Part shown: positions 1 through 8,463 of the stretch, piece by piece
Layout of the letters: each line of letters opens with the position of its first letter
Numbering within the stretch: position 1 is the first letter of the stretch
NCBI GenBank assembly: GCA_035373625.1
Contig: DAOSNS010000005.1
Coordinates: 62,001-126,000, forward strand
Source of the DNA: DSWT01 sp035373625
Lineage (GTDB): Bacteria; Chloroflexota; Anaerolineae; B4-G1; SLSP01
Direction of reading: 5' to 3'
Length of the DNA: 64,000 nt
Program-made: the position numbers and the translations under genes
Notes under the pieces: generated by a model
Seen by the model: only the letters and a program-made list of their open reading frames with translations
What the model was told of the DNA's origin: nothing
Database searches by the model: none

Positions 1-1
1 T

Positions 2-919
2 GGTGACATCCCAGATCTCACCGTTTCTCTTATAAGCAGCGACAATCTCAAGTTACTGTTGCCATGTTTGCGTTCCGTTTTCGAGGCGACACATCACATC
101 ACGCTCGAAGTTTATCTGGTCGATAACGCTTCAACAACGCCGTTAGCATCCGTGATCGAAAAAGAGTTTCCCCAAGTGCAGATGCTGCGTAACGAACAAC
201 GTCTGGGTTTTTCCTCAAACAACAACATGGTGCTTAAACGTGGTCACGGCCGTTACCTGATGCTCTTGAACGATGATACCCTGGTATTGGATGGGGCATT
301 GGATACATTGGTACAGTTTATGGACAAAACGCCGCAGGCCGGGGCTGTGGGCAGCTTTCTGCAAAACCCCGACGGCAGCTTTCAGCCCGCCTTCGCGCGC
401 TTCCCGCATCCATTGGTGGAAGCTATGTGGGCCTCTACCAATTGGTCTTATCAGCATAAAATAAAGACGTCAGCGCCCTTTGAAGTGGATAGCGTCTGTG
501 GTGCGGCCATGCTGGTGCGGCGCGAGGTTCTCGACCAAGTAGGAGGATTAGATCCTGCATTTGATCCTATCTATTCTGAAGAGGTAGATTGGTGCTACCG
601 CATCAAACAAGCGGGATGGCGCATTTTCACCGTACCGCAAGCGCAGATCATCCACTACGGCAGTTACACCATGAACCGGGTCGTTCCGCAGAAATATGAG
701 CTGCTCCTGTCTCATAAATTCTATTTCTTTCGCAAGCACAAAGGCGAAAAGGCGGCTCGGCTCTATCGAAGCGCTCTCTGGCTGACGACATTGCTCAAAG
801 TGGGATGGTGGGCTACATCGGGTCTGGTGCGTCCCGGTTGCGAACACTGCAAGGAAAAGCTGCATCTACACCGTTATCTGCTCAAGCGTATTTCCTCATT
901 CCAAAACCGCTGTGAATAG
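2..919 (+). CDS. Glycosyltransferase family 2 (WbbL/rhamnosyltransferase-like), 5' partial
   Basis: Transfers a nucleotide-activated sugar to a lipid-linked or surface glycan acceptor at the cytoplasmic face of the membrane. The reading frame is open to the left edge and reads as the usual GT2 N-terminus (GDIPDLTVSLISSDN) before the first possible start, a TTG at 59, so the gene begins outside the window. Visible motifs are DNAS (nucleotide binding), LLNDD (the metal-binding DxD region, about nt 259-277), a CGAAMLVRR segment and EEVDWCYR near nt 580, matching the ED-x-D-x-x-x-R acceptor/catalytic motif of the WbbL subgroup. It is followed 16 nt later by a methyltransferase gene, consistent with one glycan operon. 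The family call is firm; the sugar and acceptor cannot be read from the sequence. Confidence 0.88.
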   Translation, partial: GDIPDLTVSLISSDNLKLLLPCLRSVFEATHHITLEVYLVDNASTTPLASVIEKEFPQVQMLRNEQRLGFSSNNNMVLKRGHGRYLMLLNDDTLVLDGALDTLVQFMDKTPQAGAVGSFLQNPDGSFQPAFARFPHPLVEAMWASTNWSYQHKIKTSAPFEVDSVCGAAMLVRREVLDQVGGLDPAFDPIYSEEVDWCYRIKQAGWRIFTVPQAQIIHYGSYTMNRVVPQKYELLLSHKFYFFRKHKGEKAARLYRSALWLTTLLKVGWWATSGLVRPGCEHCKEKLHLHRYLLKRISSFQNRCE

Positions 920-935
920 CCATTTATAATTAAGC

Positions 936-1697
936 ATGAACCTCAGACAACGCCAACATCTCGAAAAACAATACCACGAATCAGACGACAAAGCCCGTGA
1001 CGACAACACTCTGATAACGCGAGTCTATGCTTCCGGCGTTTTTGATGAAGCGGAGAACTATCATCTTGAGGCTTTAGGCGATATTCGCGGGCTGCACGTC
1101 CTGGATTACGGCTGCGGAGGCGGGTGGAGCACGGCCAAACTCAAAACTCGTGGCGCGCGGGTGACAGGGTTTGACATTTCATCAACCCGCCTGCGCGAAG
1201 CGCAAGCACATCTGGCGAAACTTGATGGCTCGCCGGTGACATTGCTGGAATGTGAGGCGGAATCTCTGCCCTTCGCCGATGCCACGTTCGACGTCATCTT
1301 TGGCAAGCAGATTCTCCATCATTTGGAGCTTGAGGTCGCCATCGCGGAAATTGCTCGCGTCTTGCGTCCGGGCGGCAAAGCCGTGTTTCTTGAGCCGCTG
1401 ATCCATAACCCCCTGCTGGAAGGCTATCGCCGCTTAACGCCGCACCTGCGCAGCCCAACAGAAAAAGCCCTGAGTATGCGCCAGCTTGCGGAAATCGGCG
1501 CGCATTTCAAGCAATGGTCGCACCGGGAGTTTTGTCTATTCAGTATCCTTCCTATCTTGCTCAAGGCCTTGATCCTGCCGAAGTTCGAGGCAGAGCCTCT
1601 GCAAGCCTGGTTACAGAAAGTGGATCGCCAACTGGTCAAGGCTATCCCGTTTTTGGGAAGATACTATTGGGAAACGGTGATTGTCCTGGAAAAATAA
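936..1697 (+). CDS. Class I SAM-dependent methyltransferase
   Basis: A 253-residue Methyltransf_11-type enzyme. Motif I is VLDYGCGGGWS (about residues 51-61), followed by the acidic ribose-binding residue in VTGFDIS and a motif IV/post-I segment FDVIFGKQILHHL. Motif VI is RVLRPGGKAVFLEP. It lies directly downstream of a glycosyltransferase, so methylation of a glycan or of a lipid-linked sugar is a reasonable inference, but no substrate-specific residue is recognised. The start at 936 is the first ATG after the upstream stop. The C-terminal third (residues 170-253) is less conserved-looking and probably forms the acceptor lid. Confidence 0.85.
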   Translation: MNLRQRQHLEKQYHESDDKARDDNTLITRVYASGVFDEAENYHLEALGDIRGLHVLDYGCGGGWSTAKLKTRGARVTGFDISSTRLREAQAHLAKLDGSPVTLLECEAESLPFADATFDVIFGKQILHHLELEVAIAEIARVLRPGGKAVFLEPLIHNPLLEGYRRLTPHLRSPTEKALSMRQLAEIGAHFKQWSHREFCLFSILPILLKALILPKFEAEPLQAWLQKVDRQLVKAIPFLGRYYWETVIVLEK

Positions 1698-1850
1698 AGG
1701 GCACCAAGCGCCTACCGACGCCTACTCCGCGAACTGCCGTGGTTTTAGCCTTCCCCTTCGTGAAAATTCGTGCCATTCGTGGCAGAAATCTCCTTCCCAC
1801 ACATCCTGTCAAAAATAAAACCTACGCAATGGCTGCACACCCTCAAAAAT

Positions 1851-1878
1851 TTGGCATTTGGCCTAAATCTGATACAAT
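1851..1878 (+). promoter_or_regulatory. Sigma-70-type promoter for the glycan operon
   Basis: TTGGCA at 1851-1856 and TACAAT at 1873-1878 are separated by 16 nt, a good match to the housekeeping consensus. The next gene of size starts at 2007. The 309-nt gap between 1697 and 2007 otherwise holds a CACGAATT-type repeat near 1755-1790 and a 15-codon reading frame at 1952-1999. Confidence 0.55.
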
Positions 1879-1951
1879 AGAAAAGTACAACCCCAAATCA
1901 CCCAGCCAAACGACTATATTGTAGCTACAACACAAAGGGGAAGATTGGTCT

Positions 1952-1999
1952 ATGAACGATAAAGTGCTTGTCTTGACCGTTCTGGAAAGTCTGACGTGA
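1952..1999 (+). other. 15-codon reading frame, possible leader peptide or remnant
   Basis: An ATG preceded by AAGGGGAAG reads MNDKVLVLTVLESLT and stops 7 nt before the GT4 start. It looks like the first beta strand of a glycosyltransferase or SDR fold that is cut short. It could be a translated leader or the remnant of a replaced gene start. No support beyond position and a plausible ribosome site. Confidence 0.25.
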
Positions 2000-2006
2000 C
2001 CCAACA

Positions 2007-3107
2007 ATGCGCATCGTCTACGCCTTGCTTTCTCCCACTTTCGGGATGCACCAGTACACCGCCGACATCGCCAACCGCGCGGCGGCCTACCACGAGGTGC
2101 ACCTGGTCACCACCGGCCGCTATCCCGACCACCGCTACGCCCCTGCCGTCACCGTCCACATCCCTGTAAACTCGCGTGATACCGGCTTCTCTCCCCACGC
2201 CTTCGATCCCGCCGCCATTCATAACTCGCAACTCGCCATTCTTAACTTACATCCCGACGTCGTCCATTTCACCGGCCCGCACCTGTGGAACGTGCCCCTG
2301 ATCCTGGCGCTGCGCCGTGTCGGCATCCCCGTCATCCACACCCTGCACGATCTGGACCCCCACCCCGGCTCCCCTTACGGCCCGCTGCTTTATCTATGGA
2401 ATCGCCAGGTCTTGCACACCGCCGATCACATTCTTGTCCACGCCGTCCGTTATTACGAGCGGTTGCGCGCTCAGGGCTTCCCCGCTGCCAGACTCACCTG
2501 CACACCATTACTCCACCTCTTTCTAGGGCACGCCGCGCTTGAGGATGTCATCCATCTGGCAGATGGCGTCAGTTATGCGCCGGAGATACTCTTCTTCGGG
2601 CGATTGGAACCGTACAAGGGTGTGGCGCACCTGCTTACGGCCTGGGCTATGAGCAATGCCGCCGCCGGCGCCCAACCGGCGACATTGGTGCTCGCCGGGC
2701 CGGGGAACCTGGATAAGTTGTGGAGCGGTCCGTTGCCGCCCCGTGTGGAGTTCCGCAATCATCTCATCAGCGATAACGAAGCCGTGGCACTCTTCAAACG
2801 CTGTAGCCTGCTCATTTTACCCTACATGGGGGGGACACAATCGGCGCTCATCCCCGCAGCTTACTTCTTCCACAAGCCGGTGCTTGCTTCCACTTCCGGC
2901 GCGTTGGATGAGTACGTCGAAGATGGCATCACCGGCTGGATCGTGGAGCCGGAGCATCCCGCGTCGCTGGCACGCTGTATAACCGCCGCCCTTGCAGATT
3001 TAACTAATCTGGTTAGAATGGGAGACGCGGGCCGTGCATGGTACGAAGAGCGCCGTCAAGCCGAGGAACAAACCCTGCTGCACATGTATAAACGTTTCAA
3101 CGTCTGA
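2007..3107 (+). CDS. Glycosyltransferase family 4
   Basis: A 366-residue GT-B enzyme. The N-terminal domain shows HTLHDLDPHPGS (acceptor side). The C-terminal domain shows the family hallmarks EILFFGRLEPYKGV (residues about 193-206), the LILPYMGGTQSA segment and the donor-binding stretch around DEYVEDGITGWIVEP, where E-x7-E normally contacts the nucleotide sugar. It is the first large gene after the promoter at 1851 and is followed by the initiating sugar-phosphate transferase. The stop lies inside an AACGTTTCAACG-type repeat (3087-3120), so the last residues (KRFNV) are repeat-derived. Substrate unknown. Confidence 0.88.
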   Translation: MRIVYALLSPTFGMHQYTADIANRAAAYHEVHLVTTGRYPDHRYAPAVTVHIPVNSRDTGFSPHAFDPAAIHNSQLAILNLHPDVVHFTGPHLWNVPLILALRRVGIPVIHTLHDLDPHPGSPYGPLLYLWNRQVLHTADHILVHAVRYYERLRAQGFPAARLTCTPLLHLFLGHAALEDVIHLADGVSYAPEILFFGRLEPYKGVAHLLTAWAMSNAAAGAQPATLVLAGPGNLDKLWSGPLPPRVEFRNHLISDNEAVALFKRCSLLILPYMGGTQSALIPAAYFFHKPVLASTSGALDEYVEDGITGWIVEPEHPASLARCITAALADLTNLVRMGDAGRAWYEERRQAEEQTLLHMYKRFNV

Positions 3108-3133
3108 ACGTTTCAACGCTTTCGGGGGGGGAT

Positions 3134-4600
3134 ATGCAGTCAGAAGCCATAGATCATAGGGAAAGTTGGGCTGCCCGAAAGGCAACGACACAAGCCTATC
3201 ACCGCGCGCACGGGCCGCGGCTTACGCTGCTGGAGCGGCAGCGGCTGCTGTTGTTCATGGATTTATTGTTGGTCAACAGTATGCTTGTCATAGCCTTGGG
3301 CCTGTGGAACAACATCCCCCCGTCCGCCACAGTCTTGAGCGCCAACTACAAGTGGTTCGTCACCCTCTCGCTGCTGTGGTACATTATCGGCCAAACGCTC
3401 GACCTCTACAGCCCTGTCCGCGCCGCCAGCACCACCGCGATCGTGATCAGCAGCAGCGTCGCCGGCCTGCTCACCGGCCTCATCTACGTCGCCATCCCCT
3501 GGCTTACCCCCCCACTGCAACGGCGTTTCTACATTTTTGGTTTTGTCGGGCTGACGATCCTTGCCATCACGCTATGGCGCGCGCTTTACGCTCGTTTGCT
3601 CGCCCAATCCGCCTTCGAGCGTCGCGTCCTTATCGTGGGCAACGGGAAAATTTCCGAGCGACTGGCAGACGAGCTGAATGCCGCGGCCAGAGCCGAGCGT
3701 GCCAACCCCTTGCGCGGAACCGGCTATCACATTCTCGGTTTTGTCAATACGCTGCCTGTTGGGCAAAAGAAGGTCCTTGATCCGGCCCATTCACTGATCC
3801 GGCTGATCCGCAAAGTGGGTATTGACGAGGTCCTGGTCAGCGAAGACGCACCGCTTTCCCCCACCCTCCACGAAGCGCTGCTTGATTGCCGTGAGTTGGG
3901 CATCCCCGTCACACCGCTCGCCGAGGTCTATGCACGGCTCACCAATCGTCTTCCCATAGACTACGCCAGCCACAATCTGCGGTTGATCGTCGGGAGAGAC
4001 GATGACCTGGGGTACCGCCTCTACTGCGCCGTCAAATATGTCATAGATATCCTGCTGGCGTTGGTGGGGATCGCAGTGATAGGTGTGTTGATCCCGTTCG
4101 TCGCCGTGGTCAACGCCCTCACCTCGCCCGGCCCGCTGTTCTACCGCCAGCAGCGGGTGGGACGCGCCGGGCAGCCCTTCGCCGTGATCAAATTCCGCAC
4201 GATGCAGCCTAACGCCGAGACCGACGGCGCCGTGTGGGCCAGCGATCATGACGACCGTGTAACGCCGCTGGGCAAGTGGATGCGGCGGATGCACATTGAC
4301 GAGCTTCCGCAAGTCATCAACATCCTGCGCGGTGAAATGAGCGTCGTCGGCCCGCGCCCGGAGCGGCCCCAGTTCGTCGGCGAGATCAGCCGCGTGTTGC
4401 CCATCTACCGCGCGCGCCACGCCGTCAAACCCGGCATCACCGGCTGGGCACAGATTCACTACCCCTACGGAGATTCCCTGGAAGATGCCCGCATCAAGCT
4501 GGAATACGACCTCTACTACATCCAAAACGCCAGCCTGGCGCTCGATCTGCTGATCATGCTCCAGACCATCCCCACAATGCTGTTGTTCAAGGGGCAGTAG
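3134..4600 (+). CDS. Polyprenyl-phosphate sugar-1-phosphate transferase (WcaJ/WbaP-like)
   Basis: Initiates polysaccharide repeat-unit assembly by moving a hexose-1-phosphate from a nucleotide sugar to undecaprenyl phosphate. The 488 residues divide into an N-terminal membrane region with four or five helices (residues 35-160), a CoA-binding-like Rossmann domain starting at RRVLIVGNG (about 168), and a C-terminal bacterial sugar-transferase domain. That domain shows the re-entrant helix followed by SPGPLFYRQQRVGR, KFRTM, the HIDELPQVINIL segment and GEMSVVGPRPERP, all diagnostic. The full length fits exopolysaccharide glycosylphosphotransferases. It is followed 3 nt later by the next glycosyltransferase. 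Sugar specificity (Glc, Gal or other) is not decided. Confidence 0.93.
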   Translation: MQSEAIDHRESWAARKATTQAYHRAHGPRLTLLERQRLLLFMDLLLVNSMLVIALGLWNNIPPSATVLSANYKWFVTLSLLWYIIGQTLDLYSPVRAASTTAIVISSSVAGLLTGLIYVAIPWLTPPLQRRFYIFGFVGLTILAITLWRALYARLLAQSAFERRVLIVGNGKISERLADELNAAARAERANPLRGTGYHILGFVNTLPVGQKKVLDPAHSLIRLIRKVGIDEVLVSEDAPLSPTLHEALLDCRELGIPVTPLAEVYARLTNRLPIDYASHNLRLIVGRDDDLGYRLYCAVKYVIDILLALVGIAVIGVLIPFVAVVNALTSPGPLFYRQQRVGRAGQPFAVIKFRTMQPNAETDGAVWASDHDDRVTPLGKWMRRMHIDELPQVINILRGEMSVVGPRPERPQFVGEISRVLPIYRARHAVKPGITGWAQIHYPYGDSLEDARIKLEYDLYYIQNASLALDLLIMLQTIPTMLLFKGQ

Positions 4601-4603
4601 ACG

Positions 4604-5875
4604 GTGGCACATATCCTGTTCCTCACGCAGGTGCTCCCCTACCCGCTCGATTCCGGCGCAAAAACCCGTGCGTACTATGTCCTGCGCCATCTCGCTCAGC
4701 AGCACCGGATCACACTCGTTTCGTTCGTGCGCGATGACAATCACCCGGAAGACATCGCGCACCTGGCTCACTACTGCGGCGCTGTTCACACCGTCCCCAT
4801 GCAGCGCTCGCGCTGGCGCGACCTGCGCGCTGTGCTCAAAGCCTGGCTTACGGGACAATCCACCATCATCGCCCGCGACGAAATTCCCGCGATGCACGCC
4901 TTGCTCAAGCAGTTGACCGCCACACAAACCTTTGACGCCATCCACGCCGATCAAGCCTCCATGGCCCAATACGCCCTCTACGTCCAGTCCCAATCCGCAA
5001 TCCGCAATCCGCAATCCCCAATTCCCATCATCCTCGACGCCCACAACGCCCTTTTCCACATCCCGGAGCGATTGGCGAACCACGAGCGCAACCCCCTGAA
5101 ACGCTGGTTTCTGCGTCGCGAAGCCCGCGCCCTGGCCCGCTACGAAGCCCACACCTATCCCGAATTCACCCACGTCGTTTTCGTCAGCGCCGAAGATCGT
5201 GCGGCTATACAGGAGCAAATCACAAATTACGAATTACGAATGACGAATCGTAATTCGCAATTCGCAATTCGCAATTCAAACATCATCCCCATCTGCGTAG
5301 ACCCCGATGACCGTTCGCTGGTGCAGCGTGTCGCCAATCCGCGCGCCGTCCTCAGCCTGGGTACAATGTTCTGGCCACCCAATGTCGAGGGCGTGCTGTG
5401 GTTTGCCCGCGAGGTGTTCCCGCGCGTGTTAGCACGTGTGCCTGACGCACGTTTTGTCATCATTGGGAAGAATCCACCCGCATCCGTGCGATCCCTTGCC
5501 GCAACACTCCCAAATGTGGAAATCACAGGATATGTTCCCGATCCCACGCCTTACCTGGCAGAGACCGCCGCCTTCGTCGTCCCGCTCAACGCTGGCGGTG
5601 GAATGAGGGTCAAGATCGTGGATGCCTGGGGTTGGGGACTGCCTATCGTTTCCACGACTATCGGCGCGGAGGGCATTGACGTGCGAGATGGCGAGAACAT
5701 CCTATTGGGCGATACCCCTGAGGCGTTTGCCGCAGCCGTCATCCGGCTACTGGAAAACCCGACATTGGGCGAGCACCTGCGCGCCAACGGACGGCAGTGG
5801 GTAGAGACCCATTACAACTGGCGCACCGTCTACGCACAGTGGGATAAGGTTTATGAGAGGGTCTTGTCATTATGA
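4604..5875 (+). CDS. Glycosyltransferase family 4 with two repeat-derived insertions
   Basis: A 423-residue GT-B enzyme starting with GTG three nt after the previous stop. It carries LPYPLDSGAKTR near the N-terminus (loop that contacts the acceptor), RVPDARFVIIGKNPP, and a C-terminal donor site with NAGGGMRVKIVDAWGWGLPIV. The coding sequence contains two islands of 7-bp tandem repeats, at 4991-5026 and 5223-5278. They add about 12 and 20 residues rich in N, R, S and Q (for example NSQFAIRNSN) without breaking the frame. The islands lie between conserved blocks and are probably surface loops. It overlaps wecB by an ATGA start/stop. Confidence 0.87.
   Translation: MAHILFLTQVLPYPLDSGAKTRAYYVLRHLAQQHRITLVSFVRDDNHPEDIAHLAHYCGAVHTVPMQRSRWRDLRAVLKAWLTGQSTIIARDEIPAMHALLKQLTATQTFDAIHADQASMAQYALYVQSQSAIRNPQSPIPIILDAHNALFHIPERLANHERNPLKRWFLRREARALARYEAHTYPEFTHVVFVSAEDRAAIQEQITNYELRMTNRNSQFAIRNSNIIPICVDPDDRSLVQRVANPRAVLSLGTMFWPPNVEGVLWFAREVFPRVLARVPDARFVIIGKNPPASVRSLAATLPNVEITGYVPDPTPYLAETAAFVVPLNAGGGMRVKIVDAWGWGLPIVSTTIGAEGIDVRDGENILLGDTPEAFAAAVIRLLENPTLGEHLRANGRQWVETHYNWRTVYAQWDKVYERVLSL
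4991..5026 (+). repeat. In-frame 7-bp tandem repeat (CAATCCG unit)
   Basis: Four consecutive CAATCCG/CAATCCC units and a degenerate fifth inside the GT4 gene, read as SAIRNPQS-type residues. Confidence 0.7.
5223..5278 (+). repeat. In-frame 7-bp tandem repeat (AATTACG / AATTCGC unit)
   Basis: Two AATTACG units, then AATGACG, a junction, then three AATTCGC units. The second half is nearly the reverse complement of the first, so the stretch can fold as a hairpin. Read in frame inside the GT4 gene. Confidence 0.7.
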
Positions 5876-7014
5876 TCAAAGTCCTTTGCATCTTCGGCAC
5901 CCGCCCCGAGGCCATCAAGATGGCGCCGGTAATCTGGGCTTTGCAAAAACAGCCCGAACGCTTCGTCACGCGCGTGTGCGTCACGGCGCAACACCGCGAG
6001 ATGCTCGATCAAATGCTCGCCACGCTCGCGCTCACGCCCGATGTAGACCTCGATCTGATGCAGCCCGGGCAAACGCTCAACCAGTTGGCCGCGCGCGTGC
6101 TGGCGAGACTGGACCCCGTGCTCGAAGCCGAGCGCCCCGATTGGGTGCTCGTGCAAGGCGACACGACTACGGTGCTCGCCGGCGCACTCGCTGCGCACCA
6201 TCTGCGCATCCGCATCGGCCACGTCGAAGCCGGGCTGCGCACCGGCGATCGCTGGAATCCCTTCCCGGAGGAGATGAACCGCGTGCTCGCCGACCACCTC
6301 AGCGACCTCTGCTTTGCGCCCACGGAGCGCGCCCGGCAGAATCTGCTGCGCGAGGGCATCTCCGAACAGTGCATCCGACTTACCGGCAACACCGTCACCG
6401 ACGCGCTGTTGTGGGCCACCCGGCAGCCTACACCGCCGGCGGCCCTCGCTTTGCTGGAACAAGCCGGCCTGCCCGCCGAGCCAGAGAGTCCGGCGGATGC
6501 TCCACGGCTCGTTCTGGTGACGGCGCACCGGCGCGAGAGCTTCGGCGCACCGCTGGACCGCATCTGCCACGCTGTCCGCGCAATCGCCGAACAGGGTGCG
6601 GGCGCGGTCAAGTTGATCTACCCCGTCCATCCCAATCCCAACGTGCAGGCGCCCGTCCAGAAGTGGCTAAGCCACGTCCCACACGTCACACTCGCGCCGC
6701 CGGTGGATTATCTTACGCTGGTGGCGCTGATGCGGCGCAGCACGCTCATCCTCACGGATTCCGGCGGCATCCAGGAAGAAGCCCCGAGCCTGGGCGTGCC
6801 GGTGCTGGTGCTACGCGACGTCACCGAGCGTCCAGAGGCCGTCGAAGCCGGCGTTGCGCGCGTCGTGGGCACCGACCCGCAACGCATCGTCGCGGAGACC
6901 TTCCACCTGCTCGAAGACCCGAAAGTCTACGCGGCCATGGCGCGGGGCATCAATCCCTATGGGGACGGCCATGCCGCCGAACGGATTGTTCAGGCGCTGA
7001 TGGAGATGCAATGA
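5872..7014 (+). CDS. wecB: UDP-N-acetylglucosamine 2-epimerase (non-hydrolysing)
   Basis: Interconverts UDP-GlcNAc and UDP-ManNAc in the cytoplasm, feeding ManNAc-derived sugars into surface glycans. The 380-residue length is standard. Signature segments in order are FGTRPEAIKMAPV (residues 6-18), VQGDTTT, HVEAGLRTGDRWNPFPEE (allosteric and active-site loop), NRVLADHL, and the C-terminal LTDSGGIQEEAPSLG followed by RDVTERPEAVEAG, where the conserved Arg and Glu contact the UDP. It overlaps both neighbours by ATGA, so it should be translationally coupled inside the operon. Confident call. Confidence 0.95.
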   Translation: MIKVLCIFGTRPEAIKMAPVIWALQKQPERFVTRVCVTAQHREMLDQMLATLALTPDVDLDLMQPGQTLNQLAARVLARLDPVLEAERPDWVLVQGDTTTVLAGALAAHHLRIRIGHVEAGLRTGDRWNPFPEEMNRVLADHLSDLCFAPTERARQNLLREGISEQCIRLTGNTVTDALLWATRQPTPPAALALLEQAGLPAEPESPADAPRLVLVTAHRRESFGAPLDRICHAVRAIAEQGAGAVKLIYPVHPNPNVQAPVQKWLSHVPHVTLAPPVDYLTLVALMRRSTLILTDSGGIQEEAPSLGVPVLVLRDVTERPEAVEAGVARVVGTDPQRIVAETFHLLEDPKVYAAMARGINPYGDGHAAERIVQALMEMQ

Positions 7015-8378
7015 CCAGAAATCCGCGTAAACTCCTCCCCTTCATCCTCTTGCTATCCGTCCTATTGCGGGTCGCCGTCGCCTTCTACTATGGCGACGTC
7101 GTGGATGCTCCACCATTGCTCACCGATCAACGTTCCTATAGCGCGCTTGGCGCGCGCTTGATCACCGGTAAAGGTTTTAGCTTCGAAAGGTTCTGGTACC
7201 CATTCACCCCGCCCAACACCCCTACAGCGCACTGGTCCTTCCTCTACTCGCTCTTCATCGCCGCCGTCTATGCCGTTTTCGGCGTTCACCCGCTCGCTGC
7301 ACGGCTTACCCAGGCCATCCTCGGCGGCTTCCTGCTCCCGTGGATGGTCTACCGTCTCACGGCTACCCTGTTTGGAGAAGTGGAAATGGCAAGTGGCGAA
7401 TCGCAAGTCGCAAATCGAGACTCGCCATTCGCTCTCCTCGCCGCCGCCATCGCTGCTGTTTACGGTTATTTCATCCTCTATGCGGCCACCATGATGACGG
7501 AGACCTTCTACATCGTTGCGCTGCTGTGGTCGTTGGAGGTAGGGTTGCGCGTTGGACGAGAGTTGCGCCGGGGCGCCGCAATTCCCTTCAGCCTGGCTCT
7601 GCAATTAGGCGCGAGCCTGGGCATCGCCGCCCTTATCCGCCAATCCATCCTGCCGTGGGTGCCGGTGTTCTTTCTGTGGCTGGTGTGGCAGGGCGTTAGC
7701 ACGTTAACACGTTGGCACGTTGAAACGTTCAAACGGTTCAGCGGTCTCATCCTCGCCGGTCTCACGCTCCTCGCCTTTATCTTGCCGTGGACATATCGCA
7801 ACTATCGCGTCTACGGGGAGTTCCTGCTGCTTAACTCCAACACGGGCTACGCGATGTATTCGGCGCAGCACCCTATGCACGGGACGCACTTTCAGGAGTT
7901 CGCCGCCGCCCCGCTGCCCGAAGGATTGTCCGGCAACGAGGCACAGATGGATCGTGCGCTGCTGCGACAGGGGCTCCGATTCGTTCTCGATGACCCTGGG
8001 CGTTACCTGTTGCTCTCCTTAAGCCGAATCCGCGCTTTCTTTGAGTTTTGGCCTACGCCGGATACTACCCTGCTCCACAACATCGGGCGCACGGGGTCTT
8101 TTGGGCTGTTTTTGCCGTTTATGCTGTATGGGCTTTATTTAGCGGTCAGCCGTCAGCCGTCAGCCGTCAGCACTCCCTACTCCCTACTCCCTACTCCCTA
8201 CTCCCTACTCCTCCTCTTCATGGCCTTCTACACCCTCCTTCACATCCTCACCTGGGCGATGGTGCGCTATCGTTTGCCTGTGGATGCCGTTGCGTTGCCG
8301 TTCGCGGCGTTAGCAATCTATGACCTGTACCAACGCCTGCGCAAGCGCTTTCTCACGTTGAAACGTCGAAGCGTTTGA
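7011..8378 (+). CDS. GT-C family membrane glycosyltransferase (ArnT/GT39-like)
   Basis: A 455-residue polytopic protein with about ten hydrophobic helices. The first external loop contains TDQRSYSALGARLITGKGF, the acidic-residue loop typical of polyprenyl-phosphate-dependent GT-C enzymes, and AHWSFLYSLFIAAVY. The start at 7011 overlaps the wecB stop by ATGA. Three repeat islands lie inside the gene: GCAAGTCGCAAATCG-type at about 7376-7430, an AACGTT-type island at 7693-7742, and tandem GTCAGCC/ACTCCCT units at 8141-8211 that read SAVSRQPSAVS then TPYSLLPTPYSLL. The stop is also inside an AACG repeat. It probably adds a sugar from a lipid carrier on the outer face; donor and acceptor unknown. 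Confidence 0.8.
   Translation: MTRNPRKLLPFILLLSVLLRVAVAFYYGDVVDAPPLLTDQRSYSALGARLITGKGFSFERFWYPFTPPNTPTAHWSFLYSLFIAAVYAVFGVHPLAARLTQAILGGFLLPWMVYRLTATLFGEVEMASGESQVANRDSPFALLAAAIAAVYGYFILYAATMMTETFYIVALLWSLEVGLRVGRELRRGAAIPFSLALQLGASLGIAALIRQSILPWVPVFFLWLVWQGVSTLTRWHVETFKRFSGLILAGLTLLAFILPWTYRNYRVYGEFLLLNSNTGYAMYSAQHPMHGTHFQEFAAAPLPEGLSGNEAQMDRALLRQGLRFVLDDPGRYLLLSLSRIRAFFEFWPTPDTTLLHNIGRTGSFGLFLPFMLYGLYLAVSRQPSAVSTPYSLLPTPYSLLLLFMAFYTLLHILTWAMVRYRLPVDAVALPFAALAIYDLYQRLRKRFLTLKRRSV
8141..8211 (+). repeat. In-frame 7-bp tandem repeats (GTCAGCC and ACTCCCT units)
   Basis: Four GTCAGCC-like units run directly into four to five ACTCCCT units within the GT-C gene. Because 7 is not a multiple of 3, each group of three units gives a 7-residue protein period (TPYSLLP). 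Confidence 0.75.
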
Positions 8379-8463
8379 ACTTTCAAACGCTTCAGTAATC
8401 TTTCTCAAAAATTTGATTTTGCGGTATACTGTTACCCAATTAAACTGATAAAGTGAGCCGGTC

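Noticed and set aside
3791..5218. 475-codon open frame on the minus strand
   Set aside because: Antisense shadow of the sugar-transferase and GT4 genes, which have clear motifs.
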